Assembly (NCBI GenBank): GCA_903847195.1
Contig: CAINCZ010000105.1
Span: forward strand, 1 to 20,031
Source of the DNA: an uncultured Acidobacteriota bacterium
GTDB taxonomy: Bacteria > Acidobacteriota > Terriglobia > Terriglobales > CAINCZ01
Reading direction: 5' to 3'
Length of the DNA stretch: 20,031 nucleotides
The notes under the pieces are model-generated. The model was not told the DNA's origin and did no database searches. It was given only the letters and a program-made list of their open reading frames with translations. This document shows, piece after piece, positions 1-7,117 of the stretch. The translations under genes and the position numbers were made by a program. Every line of letters begins with the position of its first letter. Position 1 is the first letter of the stretch.

Positions 1-67
1 TCTGCGTTGGACGCCGCACGTGCGGCTTCCCAAAGGCGCACGCTCAATTCCGGCCCGGCCCCGCAAT

Positions 68-98
68 TTGGTCACAATTATCCTCCCGGCGATACAAT
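68..98 (+). promoter_or_regulatory. Possible promoter of the receiver-domain gene
   Basis: TTGGTC at 68-73 and TACAAT at 93-98 resemble -35 and -10 elements, but the 19-bp spacer is longer than usual. Initiation about 7 bp past the -10 would leave almost no leader before the ATG at 109, and no good Shine-Dalgarno is visible. This is weak pattern evidence only. Confidence 0.25.
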
Positions 99-108
99 CT
101 ATCTGGAA

Positions 109-486
109 ATGAGCAGCCATTCGCCAACCCGAGTTCTCGTAGTGGACGACGAGCCCGCCCTGGTACTCGGCTATCGCATGATCCTGGAAAAGAACGGATA
201 TTCCGTCGCCGGTGCCGCAGACTCTGCGGCCGCTCGTGCCGCGCTCAATGCCGAGGCTTTCGACATTTTCCTCTGCGACCTGGGCCTTGAGACGCCCATG
301 GCTGGCTTGGAGGTAATCGAATGGGCGCGCCGGCAGTTCCCCGCGATGCGGTGCCTGCTCATGACCGGCTACCTCGACGACCAGACCACGCAACGCGCCG
401 CGCAGGCTGGCGCCTTCACCGTGAGCAAGCCCATCCAGATTCCGGATCTGCTCGACCTGTTTCGCGACCTCGCAGCCCGCAACTGA
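109..486 (+). CDS. Stand-alone response-regulator receiver (REC) protein
   Basis: A 125-residue protein that is essentially one phosphoacceptor receiver domain with no output domain, so it probably signals by protein-protein contact in the cytoplasm, as CheY/Spo0F-type regulators do. The acidic pair is D13-D14 (VVDDEP), the phosphorylated aspartate is D57 (FLCDLGL), the switch threonine is T86 (LMTGY) and the conserved lysine is K107 (VSKPI). The full active-site set is present, so it should be phosphorylatable. I chose the ATG at 109 because homology begins just after it. The frame is open upstream to position 7, but that stretch looks like non-coding promoter DNA, with TACAAT at 93-98. No histidine kinase lies in the window, so its partner is unknown. 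It is separated from the next gene by 116 bp and is probably monocistronic. Confidence 0.85.
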   Translation: MSSHSPTRVLVVDDEPALVLGYRMILEKNGYSVAGAADSAAARAALNAEAFDIFLCDLGLETPMAGLEVIEWARRQFPAMRCLLMTGYLDDQTTQRAAQAGAFTVSKPIQIPDLLDLFRDLAARN

Positions 487-490
487 ACGC

Positions 491-515
491 CGGGTCAAGC
501 CCCCAGGGTTTTTTT
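491..515 (+). terminator. Weak candidate terminator after the receiver gene
   Basis: A short GC-rich stretch (GGGTCAAGCCC, a 3-bp stem) is followed by a run of seven T at 509-515, 5-29 bp after the receiver-gene stop. The T-run is convincing, but the stem is short. Confidence 0.3.
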
Positions 516-550
516 GCGGCGCACCCCCTGTCGCTTGGTGTACATTTCAT

Positions 551-566
551 TGTGACAATGCTCACA
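551..566 (+). promoter_or_regulatory. Perfect CRP/FNR-type operator TGTGA-N6-TCACA
   Basis: TGTGA at 551-555 and TCACA at 562-566 are separated by CAATGC, exactly matching the classical CRP half-site arrangement. The site lies 36 bp before the GTG start of the Crp/Fnr-family gene. A -10-like TATGAT is at 578-583, so the operator would overlap or adjoin the -35 region. A further TGTGA half-site is at 583-587. The recognition helix of the downstream regulator is CRP-like (SRETVTRIL), so autoregulation is a natural inference. Confidence 0.65.
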
Positions 567-602
567 GTTGATAGTGATATGATGTGAGCAGGAGAAAATC
601 CT

Positions 603-1319
603 GTGGCTGCGCCCTACGGATTGGAAATCGTCGACAATTGCACTCTCTGCAAGCTGAAGGATGAACGCTTCTTCTGCTCCTTGCCCCCGGCCACGCTCAA
701 GGCGCTGGATACCATCAAGTATTCGACCGCCTATCCCGGCGGCGCGATGCTGTTCAGCGAAGGCCAGACGCCGCGCGGTATGTTCATGCTGTGCCGCGGT
801 CGCGTCAAGCTTTCGATCACCGCCTCTGACGGCAAGGCGCTGATCCTCAAGATTGCCGAAGCCGGCGAGGTTCTCGGCATGCATGCCACCGTCACCGGCG
901 CGCCCTACGAAATGACGGCCGAGACGTTGCATCCCTGCCAGGTCAACTTCATTCGCCGCAACGACTTTCTCAAGTTCCTCCACCAGCACGGCGACGCCTG
1001 CCTGCAGGCCGCTCAACATCTGAGCAATCAGTGCCAGAACGCGTTCGACCAGATTCGTGCGCTCGGCCTGTCGCACTCCGCCCGCGAGAAGCTGGCGCGC
1101 GTGCTGCTGGAGTGGTCGGCGGGTGGCGAACAGACGCAGGAAGGCCTCAGGGTGAAGCTGGCCATGACGCATGAAGAGATCTCGCAGATGATCGGCACCT
1201 CGCGCGAAACCGTCACCCGCATCCTGACCGAATTTCGCAAGAAACACCTGGCCCTGATCAAGGGCTCCAACCTGGTGATTCAGAACCGCCCCGCACTGGA
1301 GCGCATGATCGCCGGATGA
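603..1319 (+). CDS. Crp/Fnr-family transcriptional regulator with FNR-like cysteines
   Basis: A 238-residue cytoplasmic DNA-binding regulator. Residues about 30-145 form a cyclic-nucleotide-binding-type beta-roll, followed by a dimerisation helix and a winged HTH at about 185-232. The recognition helix SRETVTRIL (199-208) keeps the Arg-Glu-x3-Arg pattern with which E. coli CRP reads TGTGA. Unlike CRP, the N-terminus has C13, C16 and C25, with C112 further on. This is reminiscent of the four [4Fe-4S] ligands of FNR, so it may sense oxygen or redox state, but a cluster is not proven. The start is GTG at 603, with AGGAG at 590-594. A perfect TGTGA-N6-TCACA operator lies 36 bp upstream. It converges with the DUF92 gene, with only 13 bp between the stops. 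An Acidobacteriota origin is suggested by resemblance to regulators I recall from that phylum. Confidence 0.88.
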   Translation: MAAPYGLEIVDNCTLCKLKDERFFCSLPPATLKALDTIKYSTAYPGGAMLFSEGQTPRGMFMLCRGRVKLSITASDGKALILKIAEAGEVLGMHATVTGAPYEMTAETLHPCQVNFIRRNDFLKFLHQHGDACLQAAQHLSNQCQNAFDQIRALGLSHSAREKLARVLLEWSAGGEQTQEGLRVKLAMTHEEISQMIGTSRETVTRILTEFRKKHLALIKGSNLVIQNRPALERMIAG

Positions 1320-1326
1320 ACCGGCG
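1310..1326 (+). terminator. Small hairpin at the crp/DUF92 convergent junction
   Basis: CGCCGG, ATGAA, CCGGCG forms a 6-bp perfect stem across the stop codon of the Crp/Fnr gene. No T-run follows on either strand. It may be a weak bidirectional terminator, or chance. Confidence 0.25.
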
Positions 1327-1332
1327 GGAAGA

Positions 1333-2088
1333 TTAGAGCGTCAGCAGCAGCGCGATGGCTGCGCCTGCCGCGGTGCCGAGCCAGTTCGCGCCGTCGTTGC
1401 TCACCCATCCCCAGCGCTGGAAGGTAGCGCCTGCCAGCGCATCCACCAGCATTCCCAGCAGCCCGGCTGCGGCAGTCACCGCTACCCATGTGCCCGGCAG
1501 CAGTTCCACCCCATAGCCTGCCAGCGCCACCAGCAGTGCGGCGACAGCTCCGGCGAGCGTTCCCACCACGCTGATTCCGCCATCGGTTCCGGAGCGTACC
1601 TTTTTGAAGTTGCTGATCAGATAGACCGTGCCGCCGTATGCCTGACCGACTTCGCCGGCTACCGTATCGGCGGCCGCCTCCGCCAGCGCTCCCATCGTTG
1701 CCAGCAGCATGAGGTTGCGATCGAGGTAGAGCGAAGCCACCGCCGTCGCCGTCGCCACCGTCAGATTGGCCAGCACCTGGTGCCAGCGCCGGCCCTGCCG
1801 CTGCTCCGCCCGGCCCGTCCCATGCTTGCTGCCGTACCCCAATCGCGTGCTCAGTGCCGTCAGGCAAAACACCACGGCGACCGCGATGAACGCCTCCGCC
1901 CCGGCAGTCAGGTAAAGCAGGAAACTCAGTACCGCTCCGGCAATCGCCCCCGAGAGGTCCACGCCGCGCAGGCGGTGCGCTACCAGGGCAAAAATCAGCA
2001 CGACGACCGCCGCTGGCAAACCTCGCTCTTTCAGCGCGGCCAGCAGCGGTGGATAGCCCAAAGTCGTGATTGCCAGCATATGTCCCAC
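1333..2088 (-). CDS. DUF92 family integral membrane protein (phytol-kinase-like)
   Basis: A 251-residue hydrophobic protein with about six to seven membrane segments, matching the DUF92/TIGR00297 family. Diagnostic stretches are GSKHGTGRAEQRQGRR (a basic cytoplasmic loop), AEAAADTVAGEVGQAYGG and SGTDGGISVVGTLAG. The family includes plant and cyanobacterial VTE6, a phytyl-phosphate kinase, and is related to CTP-dependent polyprenol kinases. A role in phosphorylating a prenol lipid is therefore plausible, but the bacterial substrate is unknown. The start is GTG at 2088. An in-frame ATG at 2079 is the alternative, although the purine-rich GGGA before it is too close to be a good ribosome site. 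The gene is convergent with the Crp/Fnr gene and divergent from the lipoprotein gene. Confidence 0.8.
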   Translation of the reverse strand: MGHMLAITTLGYPPLLAALKERGLPAAVVVLIFALVAHRLRGVDLSGAIAGAVLSFLLYLTAGAEAFIAVAVVFCLTALSTRLGYGSKHGTGRAEQRQGRRWHQVLANLTVATATAVASLYLDRNLMLLATMGALAEAAADTVAGEVGQAYGGTVYLISNFKKVRSGTDGGISVVGTLAGAVAALLVALAGYGVELLPGTWVAVTAAAGLLGMLVDALAGATFQRWGWVSNDGANWLGTAAGAAIALLLTL

Positions 2089-2393
2089 AGATCAACTCGA
2101 TCTCAAGCAATTCCGTTGCCGGCTTCCCGCCGGTCGCGGCACGCGGGAAGGCGCTTCGCATCGTAACAAGAGGATGCCCGCCGGGGAAGCGGCAACCCAG
2201 GTTCCACCTGCCGCCGGGCTTCCGCCAGGCGAAATAAACTCGCAGCCTGGGCCGACCGCATGGCTTGGCCCGGGTATTTTGGTCGTTTCGGGCTCCGGAT
2301 ACGCATTACCTTCCGGCTCTTCTGGCGTGTACCACCACTTTCCCGATAAAATAGTCTTTTCCGATGAGCACAATTGCGAACCGTGGAGTACGG
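2089..2393. promoter_or_regulatory. Divergent intergenic region, DUF92 / lipoprotein
   Basis: This 305-bp stretch has no convincing gene. It must carry the promoters for the DUF92 gene (leftward) and the lipoprotein gene (rightward). TAAAAT at 2347-2352, within GATAAAATAG, is a reasonable -10 for the rightward gene, but no matching -35 is evident. An in-frame ATG at 2364 exists, but it lacks a Shine-Dalgarno. Confidence 0.45.
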
Positions 2394-3800
2394 ATGAGAC
2401 TGAAGGGTTTGGCCGTGATTGCGGCCTGTGTAGTTCTGCTGTTGATCTTTGCCGGCTGCGGCGACACGTTTCGTCCGGTGGTAACACCCCAGACGGGTGG
2501 CTCGCCCCTGCCCCAGGTGCGGACTTTCGCCATGGTGCTGAGCGCGGAGGTGCCGGTAAGCGGTTCCTGCTCCAACGGTTCTGCCGCGCCCTGTCCGGGC
2601 GCTGCTACTCAGATCGATGTCTCTGGTGACGTCAATCTCAACGACCTGTATCTGGGCGCGCAGTTGGACCCGTCTGCCACCGGCTTTGTTACGCCGGTGA
2701 AAATGGCGTTCATCGGGCAGGAGATTTTCGTCCTCACCCCTCCGGACAGCTCCTTGAGCGCGTATTACCCGACGATCGCGACCACCTTTGTGAACCTGGC
2801 GCTGCCTGCGGCTTCCAATCCGGTTGCCCCGGCCGTTGCGAACTACACGGTTCCCGGCTCGAGCACTTCGATCAATAAGCTCTACGTCGCCGGATATGCT
2901 TCCAATCAGGCCTTCGTCGTCACCGCCGTGAACTCCCTGCAGACTGCGCTCACGGTTGGCACTAGGCCGATTTCGATCACCATCTCGCTCGACAACACCA
3001 AGGCTTATGTGGTGAACAGCGGCTCCAACAACGTGACGGTGATCTCCACCGGAGACGAGACCGTCAATCCCGTGACCGGGGCGAACATCCCCGTCGGCAA
3101 CGGCCCTCGGTTCGCCGTTACCAATAAAGCCAGCGGGTTGATCTATGTGCTGAACAGCGATTCGTCGATTACCACCATCGATCCGGTGACCGACACTCCG
3201 CTGGCGACCACGACCATTCCTAAGTCGTCGCCCTCCGGCGCGACCGCGATGGCCTATGACGCCGGACTGAATCGCTTGTACGTGGCCAACAAGAACACCA
3301 ACAACGTCACGGTTTACGACGCGAATCCGCGCAATCTGGCCGAGTTGTCGAACTCCCCGGTTGCGGTCGGCGCTGCGCCGACTTCCGTTGCGGTGCTGCC
3401 GGATGGAACCAAGGCGTACGTGGTCAATTCCGGCGAAAACACCGGCTGTTCGCCTTACAACACGGCGAACCTCGGCCGGGTCTCGGTGATTACCGGCAGC
3501 TCGAACACCGTCACGGCGTGTGTAACCGTTGGGCAGAACCCCGTTTGGGCCGCCGCGTCCACCGAAAATTCCAAGGTGTACGTTGTCCACCAGGGCAAGT
3601 CGGTTCTTAACGCCAGCGCGACTCCACCGGAGTCTGCTGCGACCTCGTATGCCCCGGGTACTACCATCATCCGTTCGTCCACCAACCTCGTGATCACCGA
3701 TCTTGCCGTCCCGGCGGCCAATCACGAAGCCTGTGTGGCCGATGCGACCCGGGCGGTTTGCAAGTACATGTTGCCGTTCTACGTGATTACCAGCAACTAG
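2394..3800 (+). CDS. YVTN/YncE-type beta-propeller lipoprotein
   Basis: A 468-residue protein, predicted to be exported and lipid-anchored. A basic start and hydrophobic core (residues 1-20) end in a lipobox-like FAGC with C22 as the lipidated residue; Phe at -3 is slightly atypical. From about residue 195 to 400 there are repeated blades of the YVTN type: TKAYVVNSGSNNVTVI, LIYVLNSDSSITTIDP, RLYVANKNTNNVTVYD, KAYVVNSGENT and KVYVVHQG. These are typical of secreted seven-bladed propellers used in binding or surface structure. No catalytic residues are recognisable and the ligand is unknown. I chose the ATG at 2394, preceded by GGAG at 2385-2388, over the ATG at 2364 because it places the signal peptide at the N-terminus. 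A strong terminator follows, so the gene is probably monocistronic. Confidence 0.85.
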   Translation: MRLKGLAVIAACVVLLLIFAGCGDTFRPVVTPQTGGSPLPQVRTFAMVLSAEVPVSGSCSNGSAAPCPGAATQIDVSGDVNLNDLYLGAQLDPSATGFVTPVKMAFIGQEIFVLTPPDSSLSAYYPTIATTFVNLALPAASNPVAPAVANYTVPGSSTSINKLYVAGYASNQAFVVTAVNSLQTALTVGTRPISITISLDNTKAYVVNSGSNNVTVISTGDETVNPVTGANIPVGNGPRFAVTNKASGLIYVLNSDSSITTIDPVTDTPLATTTIPKSSPSGATAMAYDAGLNRLYVANKNTNNVTVYDANPRNLAELSNSPVAVGAAPTSVAVLPDGTKAYVVNSGENTGCSPYNTANLGRVSVITGSSNTVTACVTVGQNPVWAAASTENSKVYVVHQGKSVLNASATPPESAATSYAPGTTIIRSSTNLVITDLAVPAANHEACVADATRAVCKYMLPFYVITSN

Positions 3801-3831
3801 ACGGCCGCATTTCGTTCCCGCAGATGGATAC

Positions 3832-3860
3832 AGGCGGCAGGGCCAAGGGCCCTGCCGCCT
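3832..3860 (+). terminator. Hairpin terminator between lipoprotein gene and ribA
   Basis: AGGCGGCAGGGCC (3832-3844) and GGCCCTGCCGCCT (3848-3860) are perfect 13-bp inverted repeats around an AAG loop, followed by T-rich ATTCTGCTTCT. It lies between the convergent lipoprotein and ribA genes and could serve both. Confidence 0.75.
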
Positions 3861-3888
3861 ATTCTGCTTCTCCCGGGATTCTGGCGCC

Positions 3889-4524
3889 TTAAACCATGCT
3901 GAGCGTCTGCCCCATCTTTTCCTTTTTGACGCGCAGGTATTCGCGCGCGTGTTCGCTGGATGGCGCCGCTTCACACGGAACGCGCTCCACCACCTTAATC
4001 CCGGCGGCTTCCAGCGCTGCGGCCTTCTCGGGATTGTTCGACAGCAGGCGTACCTGCGAAACCCCGAAATTACGCAACATTTCGACCGGCAGGATGAACT
4101 CGCGATAATCCTGCTTCAGTCCCAACTGGTCGTTCGCCTCCACCGTATCGGCGCCCTGATCCTGTAGTTCATAGGCCAGCAGCTTGGCCATCAGCCCGAT
4201 GCCGCGGCCTTCCTTCGCCTCGTAGATCAGGATTCCCGCGCCCTCTTTGCTGATCATCTGCATGGCCAGGTTCAACTGTTCGCCGCAGTCGCAGCGCAGC
4301 GAGCCCAGCGTATCCCCCGTGAGGCACTGCGAGTGGATGCGCAGCAGCGGTGGACGCGTCTTGATGTCGCCCATCACCATGACCACCGCGCTCTCGCGCC
4401 GCATCCAGCCACCTTCATTGAGGTCGCGCTCGAAGCCGAAAATGCGGAACTGCCCCCACCGCGTCGGAAAGTCCGCCGACGCAATCTGCCGAATTTCGTA
4501 TGCCGGAATTGCTCTTTTCTTCAT
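3889..4524 (-). CDS. ribA: GTP cyclohydrolase II
   Basis: A 211-residue cytosolic enzyme for the first committed step of riboflavin synthesis, converting GTP to 2,5-diamino-6-ribosylamino-4(3H)-pyrimidinone 5'-phosphate, formate and pyrophosphate. The zinc-binding motif HSQCLTGDTLGSLRCDCG gives C67, C78 and C80. The GTP-binding stretch EGRGIGL (105-111), the tyrosine matching E. coli Tyr105 (Y118), the LQDQGADTVEAN block and LSNNPEK are all conserved. It is a stand-alone RibA with no fused RibB domain and of normal length. I chose the ATG at 4524; the frame is open upstream to 4644, but that extension does not resemble RibA. A TGTGA half-site followed six bases later by GCACC (4592-4607) lies upstream as a poor CRP-like match. 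The gene is separated from the multicopper oxidase gene by a terminator, so it should have its own promoter. Confidence 0.92.
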   Translation of the reverse strand: MKKRAIPAYEIRQIASADFPTRWGQFRIFGFERDLNEGGWMRRESAVVMVMGDIKTRPPLLRIHSQCLTGDTLGSLRCDCGEQLNLAMQMISKEGAGILIYEAKEGRGIGLMAKLLAYELQDQGADTVEANDQLGLKQDYREFILPVEMLRNFGVSQVRLLSNNPEKAAALEAAGIKVVERVPCEAAPSSEHAREYLRVKKEKMGQTLSMV

Positions 4525-4651
4525 GGGTTTGCCTGTCTTCAATATTGCTCCGCCGTTTCCGGGGCCGAATACGGCAGAAGTCACTCTGTCGTGTGACACT
4601 GCGCACCTGCTCGCTCGATGCGCAAAGCCGGCGGCGGAATGCAACTGGATG

Positions 4652-4685
4652 AAAAAAGAGGACCGCGGGTGCCCCGTCGGTCCTC
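4652..4685 (-). terminator. Rho-independent terminator of the multicopper oxidase gene
   Basis: Read on the minus strand, GAGGACCG (8 bp) pairs with CGGTCCTC around a 12-nt loop, and six T follow (plus-strand A-run 4652-4657). It begins 24 bp past the oxidase stop codon. The loop contains GGGTGCCCC, a 9-mer shared with the repeats near 9545-9637. Confidence 0.85.
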
Positions 4686-4709
4686 GTCGCTTCTGGTATT
4701 TTACCGCGT

Positions 4710-6872
4710 CTAAGGCCGGATGAGCAGCGGCCTCATCATGTCGTGCTCCTCATGTTCCAAGATGTGGCAGTGCCACACGTACTCGTGCACGTTCATACCC
4801 GGGAAGCGCGGACTCAACGGCACCGAAGGCGTCGCGGTCAGGCTGAACTTCATGATCACCCGCGTCACCTCGCCCGGATTCATCCGCACCGTCTCCTTCC
4901 ATCCCGCGTAGTTCGCGTCGGGTGGAGCAAACGGGCCATCGGGCGTGCCCACGTTGGTGAAAGGAGCGCTCCCGATCACCTGCACGTTGGCCAGGTGGAA
5001 GTGCATCGGGTGCGTGTCGCCCGTTGTGTTGTAAATATCCCAGACGACCACCTGCCCGTTCTGGTAGACCTCCGTCGGTGGATCGATGTAATTCAATCCG
5101 TAACTGTCGGAGTAATGCTTCGTGCCTGTGCCCAGTCTCTGAATCAATCGCCCATATTCATCGAAGTCCTCGTTCAGGGTCTTGACCTCGAACAAGACAC
5201 CGGGAGCGCTCGGATCCAGATCGGGCTCGCCATAGGGGATGTGCGAATCCGCATACGCCTTCGGCAGTCCCGTCGAAAGCTGCAACGCCGAAAGCGTGCT
5301 GGCAAACGTGAACGGATCTGCCGCACCCTGCCGCGCTACCACCTGGAATTGCATCATCGTCCGGGTATTTGGCCCGTATCCCAGCTTGGTCGTCGGCGCG
5401 CCGCCCTGCCATGTCTGGTCCGGGTCTCCCGTGTAGTAGTCGTTGCGCACATCTCCGCCCGGGAACGGCGCCGGTGCGTCGTTGTACATGATCAACTTGT
5501 CGCCGGGACTGCAAGACGAGAAGTCAATGATGACGTCAGCCCGCTCGGCCGGGGCCAGCAGCAGATTGTGCGGACCAGCCGGATCCACGCTGCCATCGGA
5601 CCACTGAGGCATCAACTGCCCGGCCCACACTACTGGGTACGGCAGTAGTCCGCCCTCGTTGCCGACCTGCAGAAAGGCCGGACCCGGCTTCGTGAAGTCC
5701 GGTTCCTTCGCCTGGAAGGTGTTCTCGTAAAACAGGTTGAGGTTGAAGAACCGCGCCTGGGAGCCGTTCAGGAAGACCACACGGTAGCGGCGTGGCTCAA
5801 CCTGCACATAGGGATACGCCATTCCGTTGATCACCGGGGTGTCGCCGAAGAACTCCGGCACGCACGACGGTACCGGCGGCTTTCCTTCGTTCAGAAATCC
5901 ATTCGATGGCGGAAGTATGTCGTCCCACCGTCCTCGGGGATCGGTCGCTGAGTTCTCCGTGTAGTTCGACGGATACCAGAGGTCTCCCGCCTGTCCCCAC
6001 TGATCGTCAACCGGCTTGAATGACTTTTCTTGCAGGATCAGCGGGATCGTGTAATTCAATCCCGGAACCACCCCGGCGCTCGTCAACGCCGTGACCACCG
6101 GATCGACCATTAGATAAGCCGACGCCAGACCTGCGTAGGCGTTCAGCCGCGTGATGCCAATCGCATGGTCGTGGTACCACATCAGCCGGGCGCTCTGATT
6201 GTTCGGGTAGAAGTATTGTGCTGTTCCCGGCTGCCCCGCAATGCCGTTCAGGAAGCTCTGTCCGGCCGTTCCATCGTTGGCCAGCGCGCTGGTGACCGTG
6301 GCCGCGGGGCTGAACCAGCTGAACGGCCCGCCGTCACTCGTCCACGGCACCAGACCGCCGTGCAGGTGCACCGCGATTCGATTAGCTGCCGCGCCCATCT
6401 CTGCACCCATCAGGCTGGTGTCGATAGGCAGAATGTGCGTCGCCGGCAGGTTGTTCTTCATCCGCAAGTAAACCGGCCGTCCACGCTGGGCCACGATGAT
6501 GGGACCCAGATAGGAGAACTTGCCCGTCGTATTGTCGGAATATCCCCAGAGTTTCGTAGCTTTCGGCAGGTCCGGATGCATCAGCTGCGTGTACTGTCCC
6601 GCAGTCAGGTTGTATACATCTGCTCCGGCAATCCCTCCGGTTGTTGCTGCCGACGCCAGCGGAATGCCGGTTCCGCCCAATCCCGGCAGCGGAGCGACAA
6701 ACTTGCGCAACAGCGGGCTTTGGGCAAACAGAACCGGCCCTGTTGGGGTTGGAGTTGGGGTTGGGGTTGGAATTGGAGTGGAAGCCGCCGATCCGCCGCC
6801 TCCACAATTGGTGATTGCTACGCTTGCTCCGGCCAGAGCTGCGGCTTTCAAAAAGTCTCGACGATCCGCCAT
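4710..6872 (-). CDS. Tat-exported multicopper oxidase
   Basis: A 720-residue laccase-like oxidase that couples one-electron oxidation of phenols, bilins or metal ions to four-electron reduction of O2. All four copper-binding blocks are visible: HLHGG (169-173), WYHDHAIG (232-239), HPMHFH (621-626) and HCHILEHEEHDMM (701-713). Cys702, His707 and Met712 serve the type-1 copper. The layout matches the CotA / bilirubin-oxidase / phenoxazinone-synthase group. The N-terminus RRDFLKAAALAGASVA is a twin-arginine signal, followed by CGGGG and a Thr-Pro linker (PTPTPTPTPT, about 33-44), so the enzyme acts outside the membrane. C23 is preceded by ITN, a poor lipobox, so lipidation is doubtful. AGAGGAG precedes the ATG by 5 nt. 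It is divergent from the XRE-PBP regulator gene. The natural substrate cannot be told from sequence. Confidence 0.92.
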   Translation of the reverse strand: MADRRDFLKAAALAGASVAITNCGGGGSAASTPIPTPTPTPTPTGPVLFAQSPLLRKFVAPLPGLGGTGIPLASAATTGGIAGADVYNLTAGQYTQLMHPDLPKATKLWGYSDNTTGKFSYLGPIIVAQRGRPVYLRMKNNLPATHILPIDTSLMGAEMGAAANRIAVHLHGGLVPWTSDGGPFSWFSPAATVTSALANDGTAGQSFLNGIAGQPGTAQYFYPNNQSARLMWYHDHAIGITRLNAYAGLASAYLMVDPVVTALTSAGVVPGLNYTIPLILQEKSFKPVDDQWGQAGDLWYPSNYTENSATDPRGRWDDILPPSNGFLNEGKPPVPSCVPEFFGDTPVINGMAYPYVQVEPRRYRVVFLNGSQARFFNLNLFYENTFQAKEPDFTKPGPAFLQVGNEGGLLPYPVVWAGQLMPQWSDGSVDPAGPHNLLLAPAERADVIIDFSSCSPGDKLIMYNDAPAPFPGGDVRNDYYTGDPDQTWQGGAPTTKLGYGPNTRTMMQFQVVARQGAADPFTFASTLSALQLSTGLPKAYADSHIPYGEPDLDPSAPGVLFEVKTLNEDFDEYGRLIQRLGTGTKHYSDSYGLNYIDPPTEVYQNGQVVVWDIYNTTGDTHPMHFHLANVQVIGSAPFTNVGTPDGPFAPPDANYAGWKETVRMNPGEVTRVIMKFSLTATPSVPLSPRFPGMNVHEYVWHCHILEHEEHDMMRPLLIRP
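6744..6777 (+). repeat. GGGGTT-type hexanucleotide tract inside the oxidase gene
   Basis: The plus strand reads GGGGTTGGAGTTGGGG and then TTGGGGTTGG with degenerate flanks. This simple repeat encodes the Thr-Pro linker of the oxidase on the other strand. Its G-runs lie on the template strand and could form a G-quadruplex. Repeat-number change in 6-bp steps would alter linker length without a frameshift. Confidence 0.7.
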
Positions 6873-7117
6873 ACAAACTCCTCTTACAGACGAAATAGCG
6901 CTACTTCTTATTTGCTGTTAGAAGCTCGTAAAGTGTTGAGTACTCCCGAAATTGGGAGGTAAATTCAGATCAGAAATCCCATTTCGGGAATGCAGTGTTC
7001 CCGTTTCGCGCCCCATCATTGTCTTGTTTGCATGACGGAAAGCTGTTATTAAGACACTTGCGCCCTCACCGTGTTCCCGCGCACGGCCGGGAACTGACTT
7101 CCCTCGGGAGGCACCGT
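6873..7117. promoter_or_regulatory. Divergent control region, oxidase / XRE-PBP regulator, with paired inverted motifs
   Basis: This 245-bp gene-free stretch contains TCCCGAAATTGGGA (6944-6957) and TCCCATTTCGGGA (6977-6989). The second is the reverse complement of the first less one A. Their centres are about 32 bp apart, roughly three helical turns. A further TTCCCGTTTC is at 6998-7007. These look like operator sites for a regulator controlling one or both divergent genes. The AGAGGAG and GGGAGG ribosome sites of the two genes lie at the ends of the region. Confidence 0.5.

Noticed and set aside
2103..3974. A 623-codon minus-strand frame opposite the lipoprotein gene
   Set aside because: It is highly Arg/Gly-rich, spans a terminator and the promoter region, and is antisense to a gene with a clear signal peptide and repeats.
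4592..4607. TGTGA-N6-GCACC upstream of ribA as a CRP-type site
   Set aside because: Only the left half matches; the right half has three of five bases. Too weak to list as an operator.
4525..4644. A 40-residue N-terminal extension of GTP cyclohydrolase II
   Set aside because: The extension does not resemble RibA, and the ATG at 4524 gives a protein of normal family length.
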